Origin: UBA11612 sp963662375
Lineage (GTDB): Bacteria > Pseudomonadota > Alphaproteobacteria > Rhodospirillales > Rhodospirillaceae
Assembly (NCBI GenBank): GCA_963662375.2
Contig: CAXXRP010000012.1
Location: 68,739 to 132,738 of the forward strand
Direction of reading: 5' to 3'
Length of the DNA: 64,000 nt
The notes beneath the pieces were generated by a model. It made no database searches. It was given only the letters and a program-made list of their open reading frames with translations, and was not told the DNA's origin. Position numbers and translations under genes: made by a program. The number at the start of each line of letters is the position of its first letter. Position 1 is the stretch's first letter. This document shows positions 17,076 through 26,013 of this stretch, piece after piece.

Positions 17076-17470
17076 ACCGTATTCGCCATGCCTGAGACGG
17101 GTATTGGGTTGTTTCCCGACGTCGGCGGGACATGGTTTTTGCCGCGCCTGGAGGGTGCCATCGGTATGTATCTTGGTTTAACCGGGCGAAGGCTTAAAGG
17201 GGCGCGCTTGGCTTGGCGGAAGCATTCGTTTCCAGTGACAGTTTGGACGCCCTTGAAATCAAGCTGGCTGCGGAAGCATCGGAAGACGCAGCTCAAATCG
17301 CGAGTATTGTTGAAACTTTTGCGGACTCAGCGGCGGGCGTCGCGATTTCTGCCGAGCGCCCGGCGATTGACAAGCATTTCAGCCATGAGTCGGTCGAGGA
17401 CATCCTTGCATCCCTTGACGCCGATGGCGGGGAGTGGGCACAAGCCCAAGCCAAGACATTGCGTCAGAAG
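17076..17470 (+). repeat. Direct duplication inside the hydrolase gene, copy 2
   Basis: This is the second copy of 16333-16735. It lacks ten bases after AAAGGGGC, which throws its own frame off. It leads into the real C-terminal part of the gene after another one-base shift near 17490. Confidence 0.93.
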
Positions 17471-17745
17471 TCGCCATTGTCGGTAAAAGTTAGTTTCGCA
17501 AATCCGCGAGGGTGCATCTCTGGATTTTGAAGATTGTATGCGCCTGGAATGGCGTCTTGCTAACCGGTTCGCGTCCGACCATGATTTTTATGAAGGCGTT
17601 CGTGCGCTTTTGGTGGACAAAGACATGAAGCCCCAGTGGAAACCCGCGACGCTTGAAGAGGTGGACGCGGCAAGAGTTGGCGCATATTTTGAGCCCCTGC
17701 CTGGGGATGAATTGGATCTTGGCGACATTGTCGGGGAGGCATAAC

Positions 17746-18621
17746 GTGGCAACCATTGCATTTATCGGGCTTGGCAACATGGGTGGACCCATGGCCAAGA
17801 ATCAACTCAAAGCCGGGCATACGGTTCGTGTTTTTGATCTTTCCGCCGATGCCGTTAGGTCGCTGACAGATGCCGGTGGGGATGCCGCGGGCAGCCCAGC
17901 CGAAGCGGTAAAAGGTGCCGATGCGATCATCACGATGCTTCCTGCAGGCAAGCATGTAAAAGACGTTTACATTGATGGTGGTGTGATCGACGTCGTCGCG
18001 AAGGGCGCAGTTCTTATGGATTGCTCCACAATTGATGTGCCGTCGGCGCGCGACGTAATAGCGATCGCGGAGGCCAAGGGGATTCTGATGGTCGATGCCC
18101 CCGTGTCGGGCGGTGTCGTGGCCTCTGAGGGTGGCACGCTGACGTTTATGGTCGGCGGGAGCGAAAACGCATTTACGGCGGCCAAACCATTTCTAGAGGT
18201 GATGGGCAAGACCATCGTTCATGCCGGACCGGCGGGAAACGGGCAAGTCGCCAAAGTCTGCAACAACATGCTGCTCGGTATTTCCATGATCGGGACTTGC
18301 GAGGCGTTCGCACTCGGCGAGAAGCTCGGGCTCGATCCTAAAGTGCTTTTCGAAATCAGTTCCAAAGCGTCCGGCCAGTGCTGGTCCATGACTTCGTACT
18401 GTCCGGCGCCCGGCATCGTGCTGGCCGCTCCGTCCAATCGGGATTACAAGCCCGGATTTGCGGCGGTGATGATGCTTAAAGATTTGCGCCTAAGCCAGGA
18501 AGCGGCCGCCGCGGCAAAAGCAAAAACACCAATGGGTAAGGCAGCGACGGAGTTTTACGAAAAGTTTGTCGACGACGGGAACGGCGGTGTGGATTTCTCG
18601 GGCGTGATTCGCGAGCTGTAG
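17746..18621 (+). CDS. mmsB: 3-hydroxyisobutyrate dehydrogenase
   Basis: A 291-residue NAD-dependent beta-hydroxyacid dehydrogenase that oxidises 3-hydroxyisobutyrate to methylmalonate semialdehyde. It starts with the Rossmann motif IAFIGLGNMGGPMAKN and the substrate motif DAPVSGGVVASEGGTLTFMV. It also carries GNGQVAKVCNNMLLGISM, which holds the catalytic lysine, and a cofactor-domain tail KDLRLSQEAA. The chosen start is GTG 17746, directly after the stop of the broken hydrolase gene. An open frame from 17653 would only add non-homologous residues. It completes the valine run acyl-CoA dehydrogenase - hydrolase - MmsB. Confidence 0.9.
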   Translation: MATIAFIGLGNMGGPMAKNQLKAGHTVRVFDLSADAVRSLTDAGGDAAGSPAEAVKGADAIITMLPAGKHVKDVYIDGGVIDVVAKGAVLMDCSTIDVPSARDVIAIAEAKGILMVDAPVSGGVVASEGGTLTFMVGGSENAFTAAKPFLEVMGKTIVHAGPAGNGQVAKVCNNMLLGISMIGTCEAFALGEKLGLDPKVLFEISSKASGQCWSMTSYCPAPGIVLAAPSNRDYKPGFAAVMMLKDLRLSQEAAAAAKAKTPMGKAATEFYEKFVDDGNGGVDFSGVIREL

Positions 18622-18626
18622 AGATT

Positions 18627-19241
18627 ATGCGCCCAAGGCAAATTCTCCAGTCATCGTTTCACCGGCAGACTACGGCGGCGCCGGAACGATTCTTCCAAAG
18701 GGGCGATGGTCTGACCGCACTCGTTCGCGCGCTCGGTCGGCGTTTCGAGAAGAAGAAAACTCCGGAGCAGAAAATTGATGAATATCTGTCGCTTTTACGG
18801 GGTTCGTTTCGCGGCGAACTGTCAAGTGTATTGGCTGCGGCGCTGCTTGCGAAGAAGGGACTCGATACGACACGCCAGGTCTCCCTCCCATTTCCGGAAG
18901 AGTATTTTGACGGTTCAAAAGCCATCGATGACGATGGGTATGCGGTGTTGGCGGCTTATGAAGAGGGCTTGCAGAAGCTGCGCCGCGATATGATCCGGTT
19001 CAATTCTCTTTTCAGCCTAGCTGTTGCGAAGGGCCTGAGAACTTGGATCATTTCTCTGCATACGCTTTCCCGGCCCGACCTGTTGCCGAAAGGGCGTGAG
19101 GCATGGTCGTTGCTGATGCGCGGTGAGCAGGGATTGGAAGAAGCTTATCGCATGCTTGTGCGCCGGCAACTCAGCGACATTGAAAAAATATATATCACTT
19201 ACCGCCCGGCGTTGTTCGTGTCCGGTGCCAACACCGTCTAG
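18627..19241 (+). CDS. Conserved-looking hypothetical protein, 204 aa
   Basis: I do not recognise this protein. It is predicted soluble and mostly helical, with a basic N-terminus (RRFEKKKTPEQKIDEYLSLL) followed by helices and a leucine-rich middle. It has no signal peptide, membrane segment or cysteine motif. It follows mmsB by 5 bp and probably shares its transcript. Its stop overlaps the end of convergent parE by 4 bp. Intactness and coding-like composition support a real gene. Confidence 0.6.
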   Translation: MRPRQILQSSFHRQTTAAPERFFQRGDGLTALVRALGRRFEKKKTPEQKIDEYLSLLRGSFRGELSSVLAAALLAKKGLDTTRQVSLPFPEEYFDGSKAIDDDGYAVLAAYEEGLQKLRRDMIRFNSLFSLAVAKGLRTWIISLHTLSRPDLLPKGREAWSLLMRGEQGLEEAYRMLVRRQLSDIEKIYITYRPALFVSGANTV

Positions 19242-21238
19242 ATATCCAGGTCGCTGGCGAATTTGGCGCGCTCCTGAATGAACTTGAACCGTTCCTCGGG
19301 CTTTCGACCCATAAGTTGCTCCACGAGTTTAGCGGTTGCGCGTTGCCCATTTTTTGCCGAGGGGTCGGCTAATACGACCTTCAGCAAGGTGCGCCGCGCC
19401 GAGTCCATCGTGGTTTCCTTTAGTTGGTTGGGTGGCATTTCGCCCAGGCCCTTGAAACGGCTGACTTCGACTTTTCCACGGCCATCGAAGGCTGTTTTGG
19501 TCAACTTATCCTTATGGGCGTCGTCCATGGCGTAAACAGTAGTGCCGCGCTGGCTTAGCCGGTACAGGGGCGGTTGCGCCAGGAAAAGGTGTCCGTTTTC
19601 GATAAGTTGCGGTGTCTCGCGGTAAAAGAACGTCATCAGCAAGCTGGCGATGTGCGCACCGTCGACATCGGCGTCGGTCATGATGATGATTTTTTCGTAT
19701 CGCAGCTTGCTCTCGTTATACCGGTCACGAATGCCACACCCGAGAGCCTCGATTAGATCTTGCAGTTCTTGATTGGCGCGCAGCTTGTCATCCGTTGCGG
19801 ATGCGACGTTTAAAATTTTGCCACGCAAGGGTAATATGGCTTGAGTGTCGCGGCGGCGCGCTTGCTTGGCCGAGCCCCCGGCGCTGTCGCCTTCAACGAT
19901 GAAGAGTTCTGTACCCACCGGCGATGTCTTGGTGCAGTCGGCGAGTTTGCCGGGCAGACGCAACCTCTTCGTTGCCGATTTCCTGCTTAGATCATGGCTT
20001 TGCCGCTTACGCGTCCGCTCGCCCGCCCGGGCGATAGCCGTTTCAAGCAAAATCTTGGCCGTCGCGACATCGCCCGAGAGCCAGTGATCAAAGTGGTCTT
20101 TGACCGCGGTTTCCACGAGGCGCGCCGCTTGCACGGTGACAAGCTTTTCTTTGATCTGGCCTTGGAACTGGGCGTCCTTGATGAAAATGGAGAGCATGAT
20201 ACAGGCGCCACCCCAAACGTCTTCACCCACGATGCTACCGGAGCTTTTCGTGCTAGTCATTTCGCCGTAAGATTTGAGGCTGCGGAGCAGGGCAGTCTTT
20301 AGGCCCTGTTCGTGCGTGCCGCCTTCTGGTGTCGGAACTGTATTGCAGTACGAGTTTAAAAAACCCTGCTCATCACCGGGCCAGCATATTGCCCATTCAA
20401 CGCGCCCCGCATCTGCCGCCAAGTCTGCGGTACCGGCAAAGAAGGCCTCGATCAAGCGACTGCGACCGCTGAGGACATGAGTTAGATAGTCGGCCAAGCC
20501 GTTTTCGAAATGAAGTTCTTCCTCCGCAGGTGTTTTATCGTCGCCTTTGAGGAGGGCCTTGTCGCACGACCAACGAATTTTTACGCCTTCGAATAGGTAC
20601 GCTTTAGACCGGACCATGCGGTATACGCTGGCAGGTTTGAATCGCGCTGAGACGCCGAAGATTTGTGTGTCAGGGATGAAGCGTATGGTTGTGCCCCGGC
20701 GATTAACGTTTGCGCCCTTGGTCAACTTGGATTTTGGTTTGCCGCGGCTGTATTTTTGTGTCCAGAGTTTTTTGTCGCGAGCGACCTCGACAACAAGTGA
20801 GCTAGAAAGTGCGTTGACAACACTGATGCCGACGCCGTGAAGCCCGCCGGACGTTTGATAAACTTTGTCGGAGAATTTTCCACCGGAGTGCAGTGTGGTC
20901 ATGATAACTTCGAGCGCGGAGAGTTTAGGGAACTTAGGGTGAGGGTCGATGGGAATACCACGGCCGTTGTCGCGAACCATCACTTCGTTGCCCGCGCCGA
21001 GATTCACTTCAATGGTTGATGCGTACCCCGGAACTGCTTCGTCCATGGCGTTATCGAGCGATTCGGCGATGAGGTGGTGCATCGCTGCTTCGTCGGATCC
21101 GCCAATGTACATACCGGGGCGACGGCGGACGGGTTCCAAGCCTTCCAACACTTCAATGTCGCGTGCGGTATAGCCACCGCGCTTGCCCTTGCCACCATTG
21201 CGACCATTTTGTTGGAAAAGATCAGTCATCCGCGCCAT
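19238..21238 (-). CDS. parE: DNA topoisomerase IV subunit B
   Basis: A 666-residue type IIA topoisomerase ATPase subunit, which with ParC decatenates daughter chromosomes. Motifs in order are GHKL ATPase EVMVRDNGRGIPIDPHPK (about residues 87-104), QTSGGLHGVGISVVNALSS, the TOPRIM EGDSAGGSAKQARRR (about residues 448-462) and the metal-binding DADVDGAHI (about residues 528-536). The C-terminal RFKGLGEMPPNQLKETTMD is typical. Length and the absence of the GyrB insert favour ParE over GyrB. It ends tail-to-tail with the preceding gene. Confidence 0.93.
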   Translation of the reverse strand: MARMTDLFQQNGRNGGKGKRGGYTARDIEVLEGLEPVRRRPGMYIGGSDEAAMHHLIAESLDNAMDEAVPGYASTIEVNLGAGNEVMVRDNGRGIPIDPHPKFPKLSALEVIMTTLHSGGKFSDKVYQTSGGLHGVGISVVNALSSSLVVEVARDKKLWTQKYSRGKPKSKLTKGANVNRRGTTIRFIPDTQIFGVSARFKPASVYRMVRSKAYLFEGVKIRWSCDKALLKGDDKTPAEEELHFENGLADYLTHVLSGRSRLIEAFFAGTADLAADAGRVEWAICWPGDEQGFLNSYCNTVPTPEGGTHEQGLKTALLRSLKSYGEMTSTKSSGSIVGEDVWGGACIMLSIFIKDAQFQGQIKEKLVTVQAARLVETAVKDHFDHWLSGDVATAKILLETAIARAGERTRKRQSHDLSRKSATKRLRLPGKLADCTKTSPVGTELFIVEGDSAGGSAKQARRRDTQAILPLRGKILNVASATDDKLRANQELQDLIEALGCGIRDRYNESKLRYEKIIIMTDADVDGAHIASLLMTFFYRETPQLIENGHLFLAQPPLYRLSQRGTTVYAMDDAHKDKLTKTAFDGRGKVEVSRFKGLGEMPPNQLKETTMDSARRTLLKVVLADPSAKNGQRATAKLVEQLMGRKPEERFKFIQERAKFASDLDI

Positions 21239-21352
21239 TATTTCTTGAAACCTTGCGAGGCTTTTCCAGGCAAGATGTTGAATCTAGCTAGCCAAGGTAT
21301 GTGAGACTGGGGCACCATACAACATATTGAAAATTATTTTCACAGGCCACCC

Positions 21353-21754
21353 ATGACCACCACTGAAAAACCCCTGGGACCAGCTGGTGAACTATCGATC
21401 CGCGTTCTCGCCATGCCCGCGGATACGAACTCCTCTGGGCATATATTCGGCGGGTGGGTGCTTGGTCAGATGGACATTGCCGGAGGCATCCATGCTGTGA
21501 GCCACTCCGGCCAGCGAACGGTGACCGTAGCAGTGGACGCCATGCAGTTCCATATGCCGGTTTTCGTAGGGGACGAGGTGAGCTGTTACACCAGAATTGT
21601 TCGTGTCGGACGCACGTCTATCGCACTGCAGGTGGAGACCTGGGTTCGCCGGCACCGTCACGGCGAGCCCCTGCTGGTGACCGAGGGATTGTTTACCTAT
21701 GTGGCCGTCGACGACGCTGGTCGACCCACGGAGATTCACAATAAAAAGACATGA
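21353..21754 (+). CDS. YciA-type acyl-CoA thioesterase
   Basis: A 133-residue hotdog-fold thioesterase that hydrolyses acyl-CoA to free acid and CoA. The family signature runs through AMPADTNSSGHIFGGWVLGQMDIAGG (about residues 19-44), with the conserved N-x-x-G-x-x-F-G-G catalytic segment, then VTVAVDAMQFHMPVFVGDEVSCY. Length matches the single-domain YciA class. It is a lone gene between parE and a broken transposase. Confidence 0.88.
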   Translation: MTTTEKPLGPAGELSIRVLAMPADTNSSGHIFGGWVLGQMDIAGGIHAVSHSGQRTVTVAVDAMQFHMPVFVGDEVSCYTRIVRVGRTSIALQVETWVRRHRHGEPLLVTEGLFTYVAVDDAGRPTEIHNKKT

Positions 21755-21769
21755 ACGTATTTGGCGCAA

Positions 21770-22462
21770 CTATGCTTTCTTGAGCCAAGGACGGCCGAGG
21801 CCTCGGGGCACCATGTTGCATCCAGCGTGACGACCGATGCCTATCGCAAACGATTCCCTACCTAGCTCCCAGCCACCATTGGTGGCTGTGCGAATGGCCT
21901 CAACCCTGGATTCCGACAACTCGTCCCTGAAGAAATCCCGATAGGGTGCAGCTCGCCCCTCGGCCGACGTATCCGGGCCGGTGTACAGCGGGTGCGGGGT
22001 TAGAAGAGGATTGGCCACACCCTCGGCATCGGCCTTGTAACTCGACCAGCGGTAGGCTGCGGGATCTTGAGCGATGCCAGCTCTCACCGGGTTCAGCTCA
22101 ATGTAGTGGGAGCACGTAAGGAAATAGTCGGTTGAGTCTACGATGCAGGCCTTGTAGCGCCCATCCCAGAAGCTGCCTGACCTATTGTGAGCAGCGTTGG
22201 CACAGCGGCTATAGCGCCAATTGACATCTCGCACGGTCTTGGGGAGGGCTTGCTCGGATTTCGGTGAGACCAATAGGTGTACATGGTTGGCCATTAGAAC
22301 GTATGCAGGAACAGCTACATCATGCTTGGTGGACGCATCGTGGAGCCATTCAAGATAGGTTGTGCTATCCTCCACGCCGCGGAAAACTCAAGAGCGGTCG
22401 CGTCCTCGTTGAATCAAGTGAACGGGTTGGCCGGCCACGAATACCCTAGGTCGCCGGGCATG
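21770..22462 (-). pseudogene. REP-associated tyrosine transposase (RAYT/Y1 family), broken
   Basis: The body encodes a Y1-type transposase of the IS200-like fold: YVLMANHVHLLVSP (the H-U-H metal motif), NWRYSRCANAAHNRSGSFWDGRYKA and the nucleophile region DYFLTCSHYIELNPVRAG. The N-terminal part is present in the same frame upstream (RRPRVFVAGQPVHLIQRGRDRS) but is cut by TGA at 22388-22390, and its ATG is out of frame by one base (22461). RAYTs are domesticated enzymes that mobilise short palindromic repeats. This copy is probably inactive unless the stop is an artefact. Confidence 0.82.
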
Positions 22463-22475
22463 TTTCCCCTCGATT

Positions 22476-22513
22476 TGTACCTGGTACAATTATCATCAAA
22501 TGTGCCAGGTACA
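22476..22513. repeat. Short palindromic motifs next to the RAYT gene
   Basis: TGTACCTGGTACA (22476-22488, a near-perfect palindrome) and TGTGCCAGGTACA (22501-22513) lie just upstream of the transposase gene. Motifs of this type often accompany RAYT genes and may be its recognition sequences. No further copies were recognised elsewhere in the window. Confidence 0.45.
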
Positions 22514-22523
22514 GATAAAATGT

Positions 22524-23738
22524 CTATGGAGAGCTTTGTGTGCGCTTGAACGGTCCCAGAGACGTTTGAACGTCGATGCCCGCGGCGACAGCCGCACGTT
22601 CCCGGTCCAGAAATTCCGCCACGGCACCCCGGAAACCTCTGTCGGCAATCCAGTGGGCTGAATAGGTCCGTTTCGGCATATAACCCCGTTGAATCTTGTG
22701 GGGGCCCTGAGCCCCTGCCTCGACCCAGGTAAGTTTGTGCGCGATGGCATAGTCGATAGCACGGTAATAACAGACCTCGAAATGAAGCATGGGGTAATCT
22801 ACCACCGTGCCCCAGTTTCTCCCAAACAACGTGTTACAACAGAGAAGGTTGAGTGCACCGCAAACCCATTGGCTATTCTCTTTTCCCATGATCAGTAGCA
22901 GTGAGTCGCCCATTCGCTCCGACAACAGTTCAAAAAAAGATCGCGTTAGATAGGCTTGGCCCCATTTCCTATCCGAAGTGTGCATATAGAACCGGTAAAA
23001 TGCGTCCCAGTGATGCATCTTGATCTCGTCGCCCGCAAGAACGTGGATGTCCACACCACTGTTGTTCGCTTTCTCTCGCTCTTTTCGGATGCTCTTGCGT
23101 TTTCGTGACGTCAGCTCGTCCAGAAAATCGTCAAAGGTCGTATAACCCTTATTTTCCCAGTGATACTGCTCGCCAAGGCGCGGCAATAATTCTGCATCCG
23201 TCATGAGTTCGTATTCACCGGCCGTCGAAAACGTGACGTGGAGCGATGAAACTTTTAGGCATGTCGCCAATTCCACCATACCCCCCAATAAGCCGCGCTT
23301 AAGGTTATGCTTGAGATCACCGTTGAGTGACGGGTGCGTCATGAGGCGTGGGCCGGTAACGGGCGTGAATGGCACAGCGCATTGAAGTTTGGGGTAATAG
23401 TGTCCCCCAGCACGCTGATAAGCGTCGGCCCAACCCCAATCGAAAACATACTCGCCGTAGGAGTGATTTTTGAGGAAAAGTGGAGAACACGCTAAAACCT
23501 TGCCGTCGTCATCCTCAATGATGACGTGCTGAGGATGCCAGCCTGAATCCGCATTGGTAGAGCCTGAGTCCTCTAAAGCGCTGAGAAAGGCGTGGCGGAC
23601 AAACGGATTATAGGACGATTCACCGATGCGAGTACATACGTCCCATTGTTCGGGCGGCACCTGGTGGATGCTCGGCAAAACTTTTATCTTAAGCCCTTCG
23701 GTGTCCTGCCGCTCGGCGCTGGGGCGTTCATCATCCAT
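22524..23738 (-). CDS. FemAB/GNAT-like acyltransferase (peptidogalycan biosynthesis family, DUF482)
   Basis: A 404-residue protein of the GNAT-related DUF482 family (PF04339). It has the N-terminal SSYNPFVRHAFLSALEDSG, the DWGWADAYQRAGGHYYPKLQ segment, HVTFSTAGEYELM, LTSRKRKSIRKEREKA and the C-terminal GAQGPHKIQRGYMPKRTYSAHW. Relatives resemble FemAB aminoacyl transferases, but the reaction is unknown. It lies 20 bp downstream of the RidA gene on the same strand, so the two probably form one transcript. Confidence 0.82.
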   Translation of the reverse strand: MDDERPSAERQDTEGLKIKVLPSIHQVPPEQWDVCTRIGESSYNPFVRHAFLSALEDSGSTNADSGWHPQHVIIEDDDGKVLACSPLFLKNHSYGEYVFDWGWADAYQRAGGHYYPKLQCAVPFTPVTGPRLMTHPSLNGDLKHNLKRGLLGGMVELATCLKVSSLHVTFSTAGEYELMTDAELLPRLGEQYHWENKGYTTFDDFLDELTSRKRKSIRKEREKANNSGVDIHVLAGDEIKMHHWDAFYRFYMHTSDRKWGQAYLTRSFFELLSERMGDSLLLIMGKENSQWVCGALNLLCCNTLFGRNWGTVVDYPMLHFEVCYYRAIDYAIAHKLTWVEAGAQGPHKIQRGYMPKRTYSAHWIADRGFRGAVAEFLDRERAAVAAGIDVQTSLGPFKRTQSSP

Positions 23739-23758
23739 CTTCCGGTCGTTTCGAATTT

Positions 23759-24226
23759 CTACATAATTTCAAAAATGGCTTCCACTTCGACGGTAGCGCC
23801 GACCGGCAAAGATGCCGACCCTACCGCTGCGCGCGCGTGACGGCCGGCATCGCCAAAAACCTCCACCATCGTGTCCGAAGCTCCATTTATTACCTTCGGG
23901 TGGTCCGTGAATTGTGGCCCGGAGGCGACGAAGCCGGTCAGTTTGACCACGCGGCTCACCCGGTCGAGGTCGCCTTCGCAGGCCGACTTGAGTTGAGCGA
24001 TAAGATTAACCGCGCATTTCTTCGCCGCTTCGTAGGCGTCCGGCAGCGAAACATCAATCCCCACCAGGCCCGTGCACGCTACAACGCCGTCGAGCATTGG
24101 AAGCTGTCCCGAAACGAAGACCAAGCCGCCTATCTTGACGAACGGAACATAATTGGCCATGGGCGCTGTCGCCGCAGGTAGCGTGATACCTAATTTCCTG
24201 AGTTGAGCGTCAACCTTACCTACCAT
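23759..24226 (-). CDS. RidA (YjgF/YER057c/UK114) family protein
   Basis: A 155-residue trimeric Rid protein. The family removes reactive enamine/imine intermediates formed by PLP enzymes. Motifs are NYVPFVKIGGLVFVSGQLPM, AAKKCAVNLIAQLKSAC and the C-terminal ARAAVGSASLPVGATVEVEA with the conserved arginine (R in HARAAVG) that binds substrate carboxylate. Its length is near 155 rather than the 128 of classical RidA, which fits the longer Rid7-like or alphaproteobacterial subgroup. It is first in a likely two-gene operon with the FemAB-like gene. Confidence 0.88.
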   Translation of the reverse strand: MVGKVDAQLRKLGITLPAATAPMANYVPFVKIGGLVFVSGQLPMLDGVVACTGLVGIDVSLPDAYEAAKKCAVNLIAQLKSACEGDLDRVSRVVKLTGFVASGPQFTDHPKVINGASDTMVEVFGDAGRHARAAVGSASLPVGATVEVEAIFEIM

Positions 24227-24329
24227 TGTGGTCTCCCGGTGATTTCATATATGTGGTCTTCCGACTCGCCGTAAAGCGTATACCGTTGAGACTACCATAC
24301 GCTGCCGCGCGCCCGCATGGCCAGATCAG

Positions 24330-24954
24330 TTGCTTAGCTTATACGCTGGAATTTCAGCCTTGGGAAAACTTTCGCTCCCAAAGAAAAGAATCAAAATTCT
24401 GTTGCTCGAGGGTATTCATGCGACAGCGGTGGAGCTCTTTAAGCGTAGTGGATACACTGCCATCGAAACCGCGAGCGGTGCATTGGGCGCTTCCGAGCTA
24501 AAAAAAAAAACTGAGAGACGTTCATATTCTCGGCGTCCGCTCGCGCACCAAATTGACAGCGGATATTCTTGAGGCCGACAACAAATTTCTTACCGTTGGC
24601 TGTTTCTGCATCGGTACAAATCAAGTTGATTTGCGGGCCGCCAAAACTCACGGTATTCCGGTGTTCAACGCGCCTTATTCAAATACCTGGTCTGTCGCGG
24701 AATTGGTGGTTGCGGAGATTATCATGCTGTTCCGTCGGTTCCGCAATGTTCCGGGTGTACTGGCGAATATCTCAGACGTGTTTTCCAGCCGAAAAATCAA
24801 CATCGCCGGCCAATATCTTCGTACAGACGAAGATATTGGCTATGTTGTTACCGACGTCGTTGGTCGGGTTAAAGTCGGTATGGGAATCCGAAGAGAACTA
24901 GAGGCTATTCCAGGAACTCTGCGGACAAGGTTCTTGTACGAGGCGGCGAAATAG
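24330..24954 (+). pseudogene. serA: serA (D-3-phosphoglycerate dehydrogenase) remnant: frameshift plus large internal deletion
   Basis: The N-terminal region reads KILLLEGIHATAVELFKRSGY and, after a shift in an 11-base A run (24500-24510), HILGVRSRTKLTADILEAD and VGCFCIGTNQVDLRAAKTHG. These match the E. coli-type serine-pathway enzyme. After VAELVVAEIIMLFRRF the frame jumps straight to NVPGVLANISDVFSSRKINI, the C-terminal ACT regulatory domain, ending with AIPGTLRTRFLYEAAK. About 230 codons covering the whole NAD-binding domain and catalytic residues are missing, so the product cannot be an active dehydrogenase. An intact serA must be elsewhere or serine is acquired. Confidence 0.85.
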
Positions 24955-24962
24955 AGGCCGCC

Positions 24963-25946
24963 TCACTTGAACATCGGCGGCGCCAACGGTGCCGATTCTC
25001 CGGGCACGGGGAAAAGCCATCCCAGCACGTGTCTCCATTCCAGAGCTGCATCAATGACTTTACCACCTTTGAGGTGGCGCTGGGCGAGCATGGTACGCCA
25101 GTAGGCAGCTTGAGCCTTCTGGTGCCATTCCTTCCCAACATCCAGCGCTGATTGTCCCCCCGGCGGCTTAAGGGCGCAGGGCGTCCGTTTACGCGCCCAG
25201 GCCCAGAACTCAATAAGGGCGTGCTCCAGCTCAAACGGGCGGGGTGAGCCTGAGTAGAATTCCTGAACAAGGAGCTCTAAAGCGTACGAGGCAATTGGTA
25301 CCTCGGCGTGTGTACGCCACGACTTAAGTACTGTTAACAACAAGCGAGGGCGGCCCCCGTACAGACTATCAGACAGCCGCAGGGTTGCCGCCTCCGCGAT
25401 GGGGTTAGTCATGACCCAATCGGACGATTTTTCAATCGTCGGGCGGCCAGGTATGAGAAATGAGCCCCCGCGCTCGTGGCCTGGTATTACTTTAACCCAA
25501 TGATCTCCGCGCTGGAGAAGAACGCCTGTTTCCACAATACTTGCGCCTTCAAATCGATTTTTGACGACAGCCCAGACAATTTTAAGTGCATCACCCGATC
25601 TCTGTGCGGCAAGCTTGGGAGGAAGGAGGTAGAGAACGTCTACCATCGTGATGGGCGCGACTGCCGTGCGTTTGCCCACGGAGCCCGTGATTAGATGGTC
25701 TGGGCGGAGTTTTTGATTCGTAGTAGTGTGATTTGTTGATTCCGGCCTTAGTCCGGTCCGCAATGCTGAGATAACCTCTTCGCACGCATGTCGTGCCAAG
25801 GCGTACGCAGTGTGGCTTGGCACCGCGCGCCTCAAAAATTCTCCGAAGCAAGCCCCGATCGCCGGTACAGCTGTCGGGATGGGAAAGCCCGAAATCCGGA
25901 CCGGGTCCGCCGACGGTGATTTCACAAGAGCAGCGGGCAGTGGCAT
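24963..25946 (-). CDS. CD-NTase/OAS-like nucleotidyltransferase fold protein with degenerate active site
   Basis: A 327-residue protein whose middle matches the CD-NTase (cGAS/DncV-like) core: LITGSVGKRTAVAPIT followed by MVDVLYLLP (about residues 86-110), then VIPGHERGGSFLIPG and WVMTNPIAEAATLRLSD. A helical OAS1_C-like tail follows (LTVLKSWRTHAEVPIASYAL). In active enzymes the first motif is D-x-D and a third acid sits before VP. Here they are M-x-D and K (WVKVIP), so catalysis is doubtful. CBASS would place an effector next door, but none is present: the neighbours are nrdJ, 68 bp upstream, and a serA remnant. The start is uncertain. Confidence 0.6.
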   Translation of the reverse strand: MPLPAALVKSPSADPVRISGFPIPTAVPAIGACFGEFLRRAVPSHTAYALARHACEEVISALRTGLRPESTNHTTTNQKLRPDHLITGSVGKRTAVAPITMVDVLYLLPPKLAAQRSGDALKIVWAVVKNRFEGASIVETGVLLQRGDHWVKVIPGHERGGSFLIPGRPTIEKSSDWVMTNPIAEAATLRLSDSLYGGRPRLLLTVLKSWRTHAEVPIASYALELLVQEFYSGSPRPFELEHALIEFWAWARKRTPCALKPPGGQSALDVGKEWHQKAQAAYWRTMLAQRHLKGGKVIDAALEWRHVLGWLFPVPGESAPLAPPMFK

Positions 25947-26013
25947 CCAGATTTACCTATGTGACACGTGCACAATGCAGCGCACAATGTTGAAAATTAT
26001 GAACTTCACCCTT

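Larger units (their letters stand above)
15928..17744 (+). pseudogene. 3-hydroxyisobutyryl-CoA hydrolase (enoyl-CoA hydratase family), scrambled by an internal duplication
   Basis: The gene begins normally: LNRPKALNALTLEM, AFCVGGDVIRLYEDG, GIVMGGGVGVSVHG (oxyanion hole glycines) and MPETGIGLFPDVGGTWFLPR. This hydrolase frees 3-hydroxyisobutyrate from its CoA ester in valine breakdown. The first frame stops at 16770. About 395 bp (17076-17470) then repeat 16333-16735, and the authentic C-terminus follows in a further frame (REGASLDFEDCMRLEWRLANRF onward, stop 17742-17744). The stretch 16736-17075 mixes a direct copy of the C-terminal region (16759-16810 against 17573-17624) with inverted fragments. 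Removing one copy would restore a gene of ordinary size, so a rearrangement or misassembly is likely. Confidence 0.8.

Noticed and set aside
16646..17296. 216-aa minus-strand open frame
   Set aside because: It is antisense to the duplicated hydrolase DNA and created by the rearrangement. No family match is visible.
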